DNA of 15,463 nt from JBELMB01 sp042088665 (GCA_042088665.1 JBELMB010000123.1:1-15463), one strand, 5' to 3'; shown: positions 1 through 6,489, numbered from the stretch's first letter. Notes: generated from the letters alone by a model not told the origin. Made by a program: numbers and translations.

Positions 1-165
1 CCACCGTCTCAAGGCGCGCCGAAGCATGCGCTGTCATGAAGACGCCGTCGGGCAAACCGCAGGCGGAGACCGTTTACCCGCCATCGACGCGTTTTGTTCT
101 CGCGCCTCTGGCGTGGATTGCTTGAGCGCCTCTGGCGAGACGACCCCGCAAACCGCGACAAAACC
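1..165. other. Left-edge non-coding stretch downstream of the M20 deacylase gene
   Basis: No convincing gene is seen here. The stretch follows the stop of the minus-strand deacylase gene (stop codon at 166-168). A minus-strand frame starting at an ATG at 37 runs off the left edge (it begins MTAHASARLETV). It has no clear ribosome binding site and is too short to judge, so it is not called. The region holds two identical 12-base copies of GCGCCTCTGGCG (listed separately), flanked by GTTTTGT and ACAAAAC arms. These could belong to a transcription end structure for the minus-strand operon, though no clear T-run follows them. Confidence 0.5.
102..137. repeat. Direct repeat of a 12-base hairpin-forming unit
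   Basis: GCGCCTCTGGCG occurs at 102-113 and again at 126-137, 12 bases apart. Each copy contains a small inverted repeat, CGCC-TCT-GGCG, and can fold into a four-base-pair hairpin. Outer arms GTTTTGT (91-97) and ACAAAAC (158-164) are complementary to each other, so the whole block could form a larger folded structure. It lies just past the stop of the minus-strand operon, where a terminator or 3' stability element would be expected. Function is inferred from position only. Confidence 0.5.
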
Positions 166-1374
166 TCAGCCGCGCAAACTCTCCAGAATCCGCGCCATCA
201 TCGCGTCGCAGGCCGCGAGCTGCTGCAGGCTGAGCCCCTCGTCCGGCTTGTGGCCGTCGCGGGACATCTCGCCCGGGCCGATGACCACCGTGGGCAGGCC
301 CAGCTGGGCAAAGAACCCGGCTTCGGTGCCAAACGCCACTTTGGTATGGCCCGGCGGCCCGGTCACTGCCTGCGGATCGCCCGGCGTCGTGCCCAGACGC
401 GCGGCCCATCGCGCCACGGGTGCGTCGGGGGCCGTGTCCAGCCCCGGGTAGGTCGCGATCTCGGTCAGGGATATCGGTGGCACCGCCGGATGACGCGCGC
501 TGATTTCGGCGCAGATCTGTGCCAGTGTCTGCGCCACCTCCGCCGGGGCGATGTGCGGCAGGCTGCGCACTTCGACCGACAGACTGGCCATCTCGGGCAC
601 CATGTTCAGCGCTTGCCCACCGGTTATCTTGCCCACATGCACCGTCGAGAATGGCACCTCATAGGCCGGATCCTGAGGGCCAGCCGCCAGCGCGTTCTGC
701 CAGTCACGCAGCGCTCCGATCAGGTCGGTCGCAACGTGGATGGCATTCGTGAACCGTGGGGCAAGCGCGCTGTGACCAGCCTCGCCATGACAGGTCAGCT
801 CGAACGCGGTCTTGCCCTTGTGGCCCAGTGCCACTTGCATGCCCGTCGGCTCGCCGACGATCACCACGTCGGGGCGGCCGATCAGCGGGCCGAGGGCGGG
901 CAGCATTTCACGGATGCCCTGACAGCCCACTTCCTCGTCGTAAGACAGACACAGCGAAAGTGGCGCGCGCAGACCGTGACTGTGGGCCGTTTCCGCCATG
1001 GCAAGGGCCGAGGCGAGAAAGCCCTTCATATCCGTAGTGCCGCGCCCGTACACCCGCGCCCCGTCGCGGCTGAGCGTGAAGGGCGGGCGCGTCCAGGGTT
1101 GGCCTGAGACGGGAACCACGTCGCTATGCGCCGAAAGACAGACCCCGCCATTCCCGGGCTCACTCTCCGGTCCATTCTCTGGCCCTTTCTCTGGCCCGAT
1201 GAGGGCAAACAACCCGGCCTTGTCAGCCTGCGCCGAGGCAATCCGCGTGGTGACAAACCCCGCGCCGTCCAGCAGCGCCTGCACCCAATCGATCAGGTCG
1301 AGGTTGCTGTCATGGCTGACGGTCGGAAATGCGATCAACCGTTCAAGGATCTCCAGCGTGCGTGGGTTGGCCAT
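166..1374 (-). CDS. M20-family metallohydrolase, ArgE/DapE type (acetylornithine deacetylase-like)
   Basis: A 402-residue zinc-dependent amidase of the M20 family, closest in feel to acetylornithine deacetylase, which releases ornithine from N-acetylornithine in the cytoplasm. Visible family motifs are SAHSDVVPV with metal ligand His83, GRGTTDMKG with Asp115, YDEEVG with Glu147/Glu148, GEPT with Glu175, the dimer-domain GHSALAP around His201, and a C-terminal GHKPDEG supplying the last metal His. Length is normal for ArgE (about 380-400). Residues 60-77 form a Gly/Pro/Glu-rich insert coded by 12-base tandem repeats. The gene begins 9 bases after the amine dehydrogenase stop. Its GAGG ribosome site overlaps that TGA, indicating translational coupling. 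Because it is last in an amine-catabolic operon rather than beside arginine genes, it may deacylate an N-acyl intermediate (acetyl-, formyl- or similar) instead of serving arginine synthesis. That role is inference; the family call is firm. Confidence 0.9.
   Translation of the reverse strand: MANPRTLEILERLIAFPTVSHDSNLDLIDWVQALLDGAGFVTTRIASAQADKAGLFALIGPEKGPENGPESEPGNGGVCLSAHSDVVPVSGQPWTRPPFTLSRDGARVYGRGTTDMKGFLASALAMAETAHSHGLRAPLSLCLSYDEEVGCQGIREMLPALGPLIGRPDVVIVGEPTGMQVALGHKGKTAFELTCHGEAGHSALAPRFTNAIHVATDLIGALRDWQNALAAGPQDPAYEVPFSTVHVGKITGGQALNMVPEMASLSVEVRSLPHIAPAEVAQTLAQICAEISARHPAVPPISLTEIATYPGLDTAPDAPVARWAARLGTTPGDPQAVTGPPGHTKVAFGTEAGFFAQLGLPTVVIGPGEMSRDGHKPDEGLSLQQLAACDAMMARILESLRG
1157..1204. 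repeat. 12-base in-frame tandem repeats inside the M20 deacylase gene
   Basis: Consecutive 12-base units on the plus strand start with GG and mostly end in TCTCT or TCTCC: GGCTCACTCTCC (1157-1168), GGTCCATTCTCT (1169-1180), GGCCCTTTCTCT (1181-1192), then a partial GGCCCGAT. Read on the minus strand they encode a four-residue GPE-type repeat (GPEKGPENGPES). The unit is a multiple of three, so copy number can change without breaking the frame. Confidence 0.75.
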
Positions 1375-1383
1375 CTGCGCGCC

Positions 1384-3453
1384 TCAGCCCGACGCCAGCG
1401 CGGTCACTTCGCGCCGGAAGGCAAGCGCATCGCCGCGCGGGGCGCTGTCCAGCTCCTGTGCATAGCGGTGACCGGCATAGGTCGCCCATGCGATGGGGCC
1501 GGGGGCCTGCGCGTCGCCGATCACCGTCACGCTCTTGATCCCGGCATCGGGCCACTCCGCCTCCCGGGCCTTCAGGGCGCGGTAAAGCTGATCATTCTCC
1601 AACCGGGAGGCGACCATGACCACCGCCTCGCAGGCCTGCATCCTGCGCGCGCCGGTGAAGGTGCAATTGGTCTCGACGCCTTCGTCGGTGATGGCGGTGA
1701 CGCCACGGTTCAGGATGATCTCGACCCCCATTTCAGCGAGGCGGCGATGAATGGTGTGCTGCTCGAGGGTGTTGACCGTCCATTCGCTGACCAGCGCTGC
1801 GGGGGTGACCAGCGTGACCTTGCAGCCCTGTTGCACCAACAATTCCGCCAGCACGCCGCCCATGTAATAGTGATCGTCGTCGTAGATCACCACCGCGCCA
1901 GAGGGCATCCGGCCCGCCATCAGGTCATCAGGTGTATACAGCGGCATGGACGCATCGATGGGCATTGGCACCACGTGCTGGCGCGCCACCCCGTCGCGAC
2001 GCCAAGTGGCACCGGTGGCAATGCACAGGTGTTCAAAGCCGAACTCAAGGATCCCATCGGCGTCCAGCGCGCTGTCGAAATAGGTCTGCACATTGGCTTT
2101 CTGACCAATCTGGTAGGTCCGGTAATCCGCCACGCGGCCCCAGGCCGACAGGCCGGGCAGGGTGCGTTCGCGGCTGACGCGGCCGCCCAGTTCGGTGCCC
2201 GCCTCGGCCAGTGCAACGTCATAGCCGCGCTCCGCCAGTGCCCGTGTCGCTTCGAGCCCGGCAGGGCCACCGCCGACCACCAGCACGCCAGAACTCTCGC
2301 CCTTGGCGGCGATGCGTTCGGGGTGCCAGCCCTTGCGCCATTCTTCCATGAAGGTCGGGTTCTGCGTGCAGCGCGCCAGCGACATGGTCATGTCCCCGCT
2401 GATGCAGATGTTGCAGCCGATGCATTCGCGGATGTCTTCGATCCGGCCTTCTTCGATCTTTTTCGGCAGGAAGGGATCGGCGATCGACGGCCGCGCGCAG
2501 CCGATGAAATCCAATGTGCCGGACCGCACCATCCTGACCATGACATCCGGGCTGGTAAAGCGGCCAACGCCCACGATGGGCCGGTCGGTCAGCGCGCGGA
2601 TGCCCTGCACAAGCGTCTGCTGCGCGGCCTCGTCGGTGAACCGCGACGGGCCAGAGCAATCCTCCCACGTGCCATGGGCCAGATCCCAGACATCGGGCAG
2701 ATTGCGGTTCATTTCGACGAAATCGCGCACTTCGGCGTTGGAAAAGCCAAGATCGCCGATGGTTTCATCCAGCGAGACCCGCAGCGTCAGCGCGATCCGG
2801 TCGCCCACGGCATCACGGATGTCGGCGATGACTTCGTTCACGAAGCGCGCGCGGTTTTCAAGGCTGCCGCCGTATTCGTCGCTGCGCAGGTTCGTCACGC
2901 GGCTGAGGAAATGCTGAAAGATCCCAAAGCCATGCGCCCCATAGAGACAGATCAGGTCAAAGCCCGCGCGTTCTGCCCGTTTGGCCGCATTCACGAACCA
3001 GCGCCGCAGGTTGCGAATGTCCTGCCGGTCCAGCGACCGCGCCTGGATCGGATCGTTGGTAAAGGTGCGGATCGGTTGCGCAGAGACCGCCAGCGGCACT
3101 TCGCGGGAATACAGATTGGGGCCATTCACACCGGAATAGGCCAGTTGGATGCCCGCCAGAGCACCGTGTGATTTCATCGCCTCGGACATGCGGCGCAGGC
3201 CGGGGATGTCCTGATCCTCCCACAGGCGGAGTTCGATAAACGGCGTGATCTCGGAAGTTTCGTGGATCTCGCATTGCTCGGTAAAGACCACGCCCCAGCC
3301 GCCTTCGGACTTGATCCCGCGCATCGCGGCGGCGGCGGATGGGTCGCGGTAGCCGCCCCCGTTGCAATGCGGCACCTGGTAAAACCGGTTGCGGGCGGTG
3401 TGCGGGCCGATCCGGACGGGTTCGAAAAGGATGTCGTAGCGGGGGTCACGCAT
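1384..3453 (-). CDS. Trimethylamine/histamine dehydrogenase-family flavoprotein (FMN, 4Fe-4S, FAD/ADP-binding), probable histamine-dehydrogenase-like amine dehydrogenase
   Basis: A 689-residue enzyme of the old-yellow-enzyme-related amine dehydrogenase family, oxidising an amine to an imine/aldehyde plus ammonia and passing electrons through FMN and a 4Fe-4S cluster. The N-terminal barrel (about 1-330) opens MRDPRYDILFEP and has RFYQVPHC, with Cys30 at the 6-S-cysteinyl-FMN position of trimethylamine dehydrogenase (TMADH), and YGAH (171-174). The cluster motif is CIGCNIC plus a fourth Cys (344, 347, 350, 362). A Rossmann motif GGGPAG (394-399) follows. TMADH's pocket residues Tyr60/Trp264/Trp355 are Gln60/Trp263/Asp354 here, matching what I recall for histamine dehydrogenase (Gln65/Trp267/Asp358). 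Length also fits that enzyme. The start at 3453 aligns exactly with TMADH; an upstream in-frame ATG at 3525 would add an unrelated Pro-rich leader. The ribosome site is weak (AAAGG). It lies 177 bases after the DUF1028 gene and 9 before the deacylase gene. The exact amine (histamine, agmatine, putrescine) is not settled. Confidence 0.85.
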   Translation of the reverse strand: MRDPRYDILFEPVRIGPHTARNRFYQVPHCNGGGYRDPSAAAAMRGIKSEGGWGVVFTEQCEIHETSEITPFIELRLWEDQDIPGLRRMSEAMKSHGALAGIQLAYSGVNGPNLYSREVPLAVSAQPIRTFTNDPIQARSLDRQDIRNLRRWFVNAAKRAERAGFDLICLYGAHGFGIFQHFLSRVTNLRSDEYGGSLENRARFVNEVIADIRDAVGDRIALTLRVSLDETIGDLGFSNAEVRDFVEMNRNLPDVWDLAHGTWEDCSGPSRFTDEAAQQTLVQGIRALTDRPIVGVGRFTSPDVMVRMVRSGTLDFIGCARPSIADPFLPKKIEEGRIEDIRECIGCNICISGDMTMSLARCTQNPTFMEEWRKGWHPERIAAKGESSGVLVVGGGPAGLEATRALAERGYDVALAEAGTELGGRVSRERTLPGLSAWGRVADYRTYQIGQKANVQTYFDSALDADGILEFGFEHLCIATGATWRRDGVARQHVVPMPIDASMPLYTPDDLMAGRMPSGAVVIYDDDHYYMGGVLAELLVQQGCKVTLVTPAALVSEWTVNTLEQHTIHRRLAEMGVEIILNRGVTAITDEGVETNCTFTGARRMQACEAVVMVASRLENDQLYRALKAREAEWPDAGIKSVTVIGDAQAPGPIAWATYAGHRYAQELDSAPRGDALAFRREVTALASG

Positions 3454-3630
3454 GGGCGGGGGCCTTTGTTCTTGCAGGGTGTGGGCCAGTTTTGGTGGCA
3501 GTCTTGGGGCCTGTCTTGGTGGCAATCTTGGGGCCTGTCTTGGGCAGGTCTCGTATCAGGCTTGAGCGGGCTTTGGGCCTGATCCGGAACAGGTTCGGGT
3601 CAGTCTGCGGTCATTTTGTCGTGTCGGGCG
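3454..3630. other. 177-base gap inside the minus-strand operon
   Basis: This non-coding spacer separates the DUF1028 gene from the amine dehydrogenase gene; every other junction in the arm is 45 bases or less. It carries two 24-base tandem repeats (listed separately) and a weak AAAGG ribosome site near the downstream gene. No terminator with a T-run and no clear promoter were recognised. A separate promoter or an mRNA processing signal for the dehydrogenase is possible. Confidence 0.4.
3492..3539. repeat. Two tandem 24-base repeats, with a partial third
   Basis: Copies at 3492-3515 and 3516-3539 both begin TTGGTGGCA and end CTTGGGGCCTGTC. They differ by one base (G at 3501, A at 3525). A third partial copy begins TTGGG at 3540. 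Within each unit TTGG recurs, suggesting an older half-length repeat. They lie in the transcribed spacer upstream of the amine dehydrogenase gene. Confidence 0.85.
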
Positions 3631-4305
3631 TCATTCGTCACCGGGAACCCCGTAAGAGGGCGCCTCGGTCGGGTTCAGCGCGCGGGTCACATAGGCGTCA
3701 AGTTGGGGCTTATAGACCTGCCAGGCGGTCTCGACCGCGGCGATGGGGCAGGCTTCGGTCCAGTCACAGCGCAGATCCGCCACGGGCCAGGGCACCGCAT
3801 CCACGAGCATCAGCCCGGCGGAATGCACCGGCCCCGCCTCGCCGCCCGCGTCAAGCCCGGCGCGCAGGGCGTCGACAAGCCTGTCGCCCAGATGCCCGGC
3901 GCTGGTGGTGAAGGCGCTGACCATGGCCTGCGGGACACTGTCATTGGCCAGCAGGTTGCCCCCGGCCGCGGCATTCTCTGCCAGCGCCTGTGTCCAGATC
4001 CCAAGGCTTTGCGGGCCGGAATGGATCGCCGTGCGTCCGGCCTTGTCCACGGCCAGCACCTGTCGGTAAGCCATGTGCGCGCCCAGATCCTGCACACCGG
4101 CCACGGCCTCTGCCGCGCTCATGCCACCTTGCATCAGGTCCAGTGCCAGCGGTCCCAGCCGCGGGTCGGTCACATTCTGCGAGGCCACGGCCCCCACACC
4201 CGCCCGCGCATAAGCACAGCGCGCTGCCACCGCGGGGGACGAAGAGGCGATGACCATGCCGAACATGCCCGTTTGCGCGCAGCGCGCGACCAGTGAAAAG
4301 GTCAT
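3631..4305 (-). CDS. DUF1028 family protein (putative Ntn-hydrolase fold)
   Basis: A 224-residue protein beginning MTFSLVARCAQTG, the characteristic opening of the DUF1028 family. Members are thought to have an N-terminal-nucleophile hydrolase fold, but their reaction is not established. Also visible are VASQNVTDPRLG (about 40-51), a Gly/Ala-rich core (GGNLLAND) and a C-terminal half with conserved acidic residues. Length is typical for the single-domain form. Its ATG overlaps the TGA of the upstream Rid gene (ATGA, four-base overlap), so the two are translationally coupled. In the literature as I know it, DUF1028 genes often sit near Rid genes and amine or amino-acid catabolic enzymes. A hydrolytic role on an amide or imine intermediate is plausible, but is inference. 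An upstream in-frame ATG at 4344 is less likely because it lies well inside the Rid gene. Confidence 0.85.
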   Translation of the reverse strand: MTFSLVARCAQTGMFGMVIASSSPAVAARCAYARAGVGAVASQNVTDPRLGPLALDLMQGGMSAAEAVAGVQDLGAHMAYRQVLAVDKAGRTAIHSGPQSLGIWTQALAENAAAGGNLLANDSVPQAMVSAFTTSAGHLGDRLVDALRAGLDAGGEAGPVHSAGLMLVDAVPWPVADLRCDWTEACPIAAVETAWQVYKPQLDAYVTRALNPTEAPSYGVPGDE

Positions 4306-4718
4306 TCCGGGATCACCGCCGTTGCATCGATTTCCACCAGCCACTCTGGCCGGGCGAGCGCCTGGACCACCAGCCCGGTGCAGACCGGGTGCACGCCCTT
4401 GATATAGCCGCCCATGGTCCGGTAGACCGCCTCGCGGTGGCGCACGTCGGTGATATAGACCACCAGCTTGACCAGATGGCCCATTTCGCCCCCGGCCTCT
4501 TCGATCATCTGCTGGATGTTCTGCATGACCTTGTGGGTCTGGGCGACGGGGTCATGGCTTTCGAGGGTTTCGGAGGTGTCCAGATCTTGCGGGCAGGCGC
4601 CGCGCAGCCAGACGGTTTTGCCGCCCTGCGTGACCACGGCGTGGCACAGGTCGTTGTCGAGGTTTTGTTCCGGATAGGTCTCAGCGGTGTTGAACTTGCG
4701 CAATCTTGTATGGGTCAT
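4302..4718 (-). CDS. RidA/YjgF/UK114-family protein lacking the catalytic arginine
   Basis: A 138-residue member of the Rid superfamily, small trimeric proteins; the archetype RidA hydrolyses reactive enamine/imine intermediates to ketones. The family pattern is visible in the GACPQDLDT segment, the QTHKVMQNIQQMIEEAGG helix (about 60-77), LVKLVVYITDV (82-92), and the C-terminal VEIDATAVIPE. The RidA catalytic Arg (in a PARSCVEVA motif) falls here in PVCTGLVVQ, so Cys113 or Thr114 replaces it. This places it among the Rid groups without the arginine, whose activity is less clear. The ribosome site AGGA lies about 7 bases before ATG. It is 45 bases downstream of the flavin monooxygenase gene and overlaps the DUF1028 gene by four bases. 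Given an imine-forming amine dehydrogenase in the same operon, an imine-handling role is a reasonable inference. Confidence 0.9.
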   Translation of the reverse strand: MTHTRLRKFNTAETYPEQNLDNDLCHAVVTQGGKTVWLRGACPQDLDTSETLESHDPVAQTHKVMQNIQQMIEEAGGEMGHLVKLVVYITDVRHREAVYRTMGGYIKGVHPVCTGLVVQALARPEWLVEIDATAVIPE

Positions 4719-4763
4719 GTGGTGTCCTGAGGGAGCTGTCGCAGCGGGTTACTGGGCGACAGG

Positions 4764-6062
4764 CTATGGGGTCGCGGGGCTTTCAGAAGGGTTGGCGGCA
4801 CCTGTGGGGCCGGGATAGGCCATATAGGCCCGTTGTATGGCGATCTGGTCGGCCACGAACCGCGCGTCGTGCCAAACCCCCCAGAGGAAGGTCGAGCCGC
4901 GCCGCGATTGCCATGGCAACCCGAGGAAATAGAGCCCCGGTTCGCTCGACACGCCGCGCTGGTGCCGGGGCGCGCCGCCCTCGTCGAAGGCATCCAGTTT
5001 CAGCCAGCCGAAATCCTGCCGATATCCGGTTGCCCAGATCACCGTCGAGATCTCTGCCTCAGCGAGGTCAAGCGCGGCCAGAGGATCGGTCAGGCAGTCC
5101 GGATCCGGCCAGGCGTCGCGGGCCTGTGGGTCCAGTGGCAGGTCAAGTCCCATACGCGCCACAAAGGCATCCGCCGCATCGAGCATCCCGAGGTAGTTGG
5201 CATCCCCCAACGCGATGTTTTCCGCCAGATCGGGGGCAAAGCGCAGGGTGCCGCGCGCGCCGGTCTGATCATGGCCGTCTGTCCGGCCAACCAGCGTGAC
5301 GCCCTCTTGCGCGAGGCGGCGAAAATCCATGGTCTGCCCGCCGTAGGCGCCGCTCACGGCGATGGTCACATGCTCTGTGCCCGGTTCCTTTGCCGCAAGG
5401 TCCCACAGGCCCAACACGCCCAGCCACCAGACGAAATCGCGGTCGCGGTAGCGCCGGGGCGGCCGGTCGTGCGGGCCGACCGAAAGATAGACCTTGCGCC
5501 CCGCGCGGTTCAACTCGTCAGCGATCTGCGCTCCAGAGGATCCCGCGCCCACGATCATCACCGCGCCCGGGGCCAGTTGGCCGGGATTGCGGTAGTGGTA
5601 GGAATGCATCTGCGCCACCGCTGCGGTCTCCGGCAGGAGGGGCGGGATCACCGGGTGCTGAAACGCCCCCGTGGCCGCGACGATGCGTTGCGCGATGATA
5701 GCGCCTGCGCTTGTTTCGACGCGAAAGCCGGGCGCGCCTTGTTGTCGTGCCGCGCTGAGCACTTCGACCCCCGTGCGCACAGGGGCGTCAATGGCGCGGG
5801 CGAAATCCTCAAGGTACTGCGCCACACGGTCCTTGCTGACAAAGGCGTCGGGCGCGTCTCCGGCAAAGTCGAAACTGGGAAAGCGGTCGTGCCAGACCGG
5901 CCCGTTTGTCATCAGGGCGTCCCAGCGCGCGCTGCGCCAGGCCTCGGCGATGCGGTGCTTCTCGAGGATCAGATGAGGGACACCGGCCTTGGAGAGGTGC
6001 TCGCTCATTGCCAGCCCTGCCTGACCTGCACCCACCACCAGCGTGTCCGTCGTTTCCACCAC
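4764..6062 (-). CDS. FAD/NADPH flavin monooxygenase-like protein (CzcO/FMO type)
   Basis: A flavoprotein of the class B monooxygenase-like group (often annotated CzcO or 'flavoprotein involved in K+ transport'). FAD-binding GAGQAG is at residues 11-16, a second NADPH-binding Rossmann motif GAGSSG at 172-177, and the late FMO signature ATGYRQDF at 344-351. The FMO fingerprint between the Rossmann motifs is degenerate (MHSYHYRNP, 152-160), so Baeyer-Villiger or N-hydroxylating activity cannot be read directly. Start choice: GTG at 6062 has an excellent AAGGAAGGA ribosome site seven bases upstream (6070-6078) and gives a short N-terminus before the first Rossmann fold, as is usual. ATG at 6116 (450 residues) has no good site. 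A still longer frame to 6353 runs through the 13-base repeats and is unlikely. First gene of the minus-strand operon. Substrate unknown; an amine or a ring-containing catabolic intermediate is possible. Confidence 0.85.
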   Translation of the reverse strand: MVETTDTLVVGAGQAGLAMSEHLSKAGVPHLILEKHRIAEAWRSARWDALMTNGPVWHDRFPSFDFAGDAPDAFVSKDRVAQYLEDFARAIDAPVRTGVEVLSAARQQGAPGFRVETSAGAIIAQRIVAATGAFQHPVIPPLLPETAAVAQMHSYHYRNPGQLAPGAVMIVGAGSSGAQIADELNRAGRKVYLSVGPHDRPPRRYRDRDFVWWLGVLGLWDLAAKEPGTEHVTIAVSGAYGGQTMDFRRLAQEGVTLVGRTDGHDQTGARGTLRFAPDLAENIALGDANYLGMLDAADAFVARMGLDLPLDPQARDAWPDPDCLTDPLAALDLAEAEISTVIWATGYRQDFGWLKLDAFDEGGAPRHQRGVSSEPGLYFLGLPWQSRRGSTFLWGVWHDARFVADQIAIQRAYMAYPGPTGAANPSESPATP

Positions 6063-6199
6063 CTTGCGGTCCTTCCTTGCGTCCTGTGCCTGCGCGACCG
6101 GGTCTTGCGTTCCCATGCAGCCACGCCCGGTCTCATGTGTGGGCGATACTGCCCGGGGGTCCGCGTGCAAGGCGGCCCAACCTCGGCTGAAGCGTCGGG

Positions 6200-6264
6200 C
6201 CCGGACTTGCAGCCCGGACTTGCAGCCCAGACTTTTAGCCCCGACTTGCAGCCCTGCCTTGCTG
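6200..6264. repeat. Five tandem 13-base repeats
   Basis: The unit CCCGGACTTGCAG is present exactly at 6200-6212 and 6213-6225. Degenerate copies follow without a gap: CCCAGACTTTTAG (6226-6238), CCCCGACTTGCAG (6239-6251) and CCCTGCCTTGCTG (6252-6264). Thirteen is not a multiple of three, so this is not coding, which argues against long N-terminal extensions of the monooxygenase gene. The array lies 138 bases upstream of the GTG start, in its probable promoter or leader. Confidence 0.85.
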
Positions 6265-6330
6265 CCACGGCCCGGGGCCTTGGTCCAGCGCAAGCCAATC
6301 GCCCGGATCACGCGCCCTCGGCCATGACGT

Positions 6331-6340
6331 TTGGCGCCAA
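6331..6340. promoter_or_regulatory. Perfect 10-base palindrome, possible operator
   Basis: TTGGCGCCAA is a perfect palindrome in the divergent control region, 14 bases upstream of the TTGACA at 6354-6359. It could be a half of, or a full, repressor site. Ten-base palindromes do arise by chance in GC-rich DNA, so support comes only from its intergenic position next to a -35-like element. Confidence 0.3.
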
Positions 6341-6443
6341 GTTTTGGGCACAATTGACACGATCAGCCAATGTCGCCAGCTTTTTCGGTGCGGAATCGGC
6401 TCTTTGATGCGACCAATAAACCGCCCGCGTTGCCAGCGCACCA

Positions 6444-6489
6444 TCCCCCATCGGGGGGACACGACAGGTCAGAGGCGCGGGCATAGGCT
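6444..6489 (+). promoter_or_regulatory. Candidate LuxR operator and promoter of the potABCD operon
   Basis: A palindrome, CCCCC (6445-6449), ATC, then a run of six G (6453-6458) followed by AC, is 55 bases before the potA ATG. A hexamer TAGGCT (6484-6489) starts 25 bases after the A that follows the G run. The same layout precedes the aminotransferase gene (12769-12813), with the same 25-base distance. If the hexamer is the -10 element, the palindrome centre falls near -45, a usual place for a LuxR-type activator. The regulator encoded at 11756-12787 is the obvious candidate to bind it. This is inference from a two-site comparison. Confidence 0.55.

Noticed and set aside
1..37. Possible minus-strand gene starting at 37 and leaving the window (MTAHASARLETV)
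   Set aside because: Only about 12 residues are visible and no ribosome site is seen; it could be a next operon gene but cannot be supported.
166..1374. Firm assignment to arginine biosynthesis as argE
   Set aside because: Motifs fix only the M20 family; the gene is coupled to an amine dehydrogenase gene, so the natural substrate may be another N-acyl compound.
1126..3171. Very long plus-strand open frame (681 codons) opposite the amine dehydrogenase and deacylase genes
   Set aside because: Its translation is His/Arg/Asp-rich with no motifs, the usual mirror of a GC-rich gene; the minus-strand proteins have clear catalytic motifs.
1384..3453. Annotation as trimethylamine or dimethylamine dehydrogenase
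   Set aside because: The fold and cofactor sites fit, but Tyr60 and Trp355 of the methylamine pocket are Gln and Asp here, so a methylamine substrate is not supported.
3454..3525. Longer start for the amine dehydrogenase at 3525
   Set aside because: The extra 24 residues (Pro/Gln/Arg-rich) have no family counterpart, while the start at 3453 aligns exactly with the TMADH N-terminus.
6200..6264. CRISPR-like array
   Set aside because: The 13-base units are directly adjacent with no spacers, and no cas genes are present.
6063..6353. N-terminal extension of the monooxygenase to 6116 or 6353
   Set aside because: The 6353 frame runs through the 13-base repeats as low-complexity sequence. The GTG at 6062 has a much better ribosome site than the ATG at 6116.
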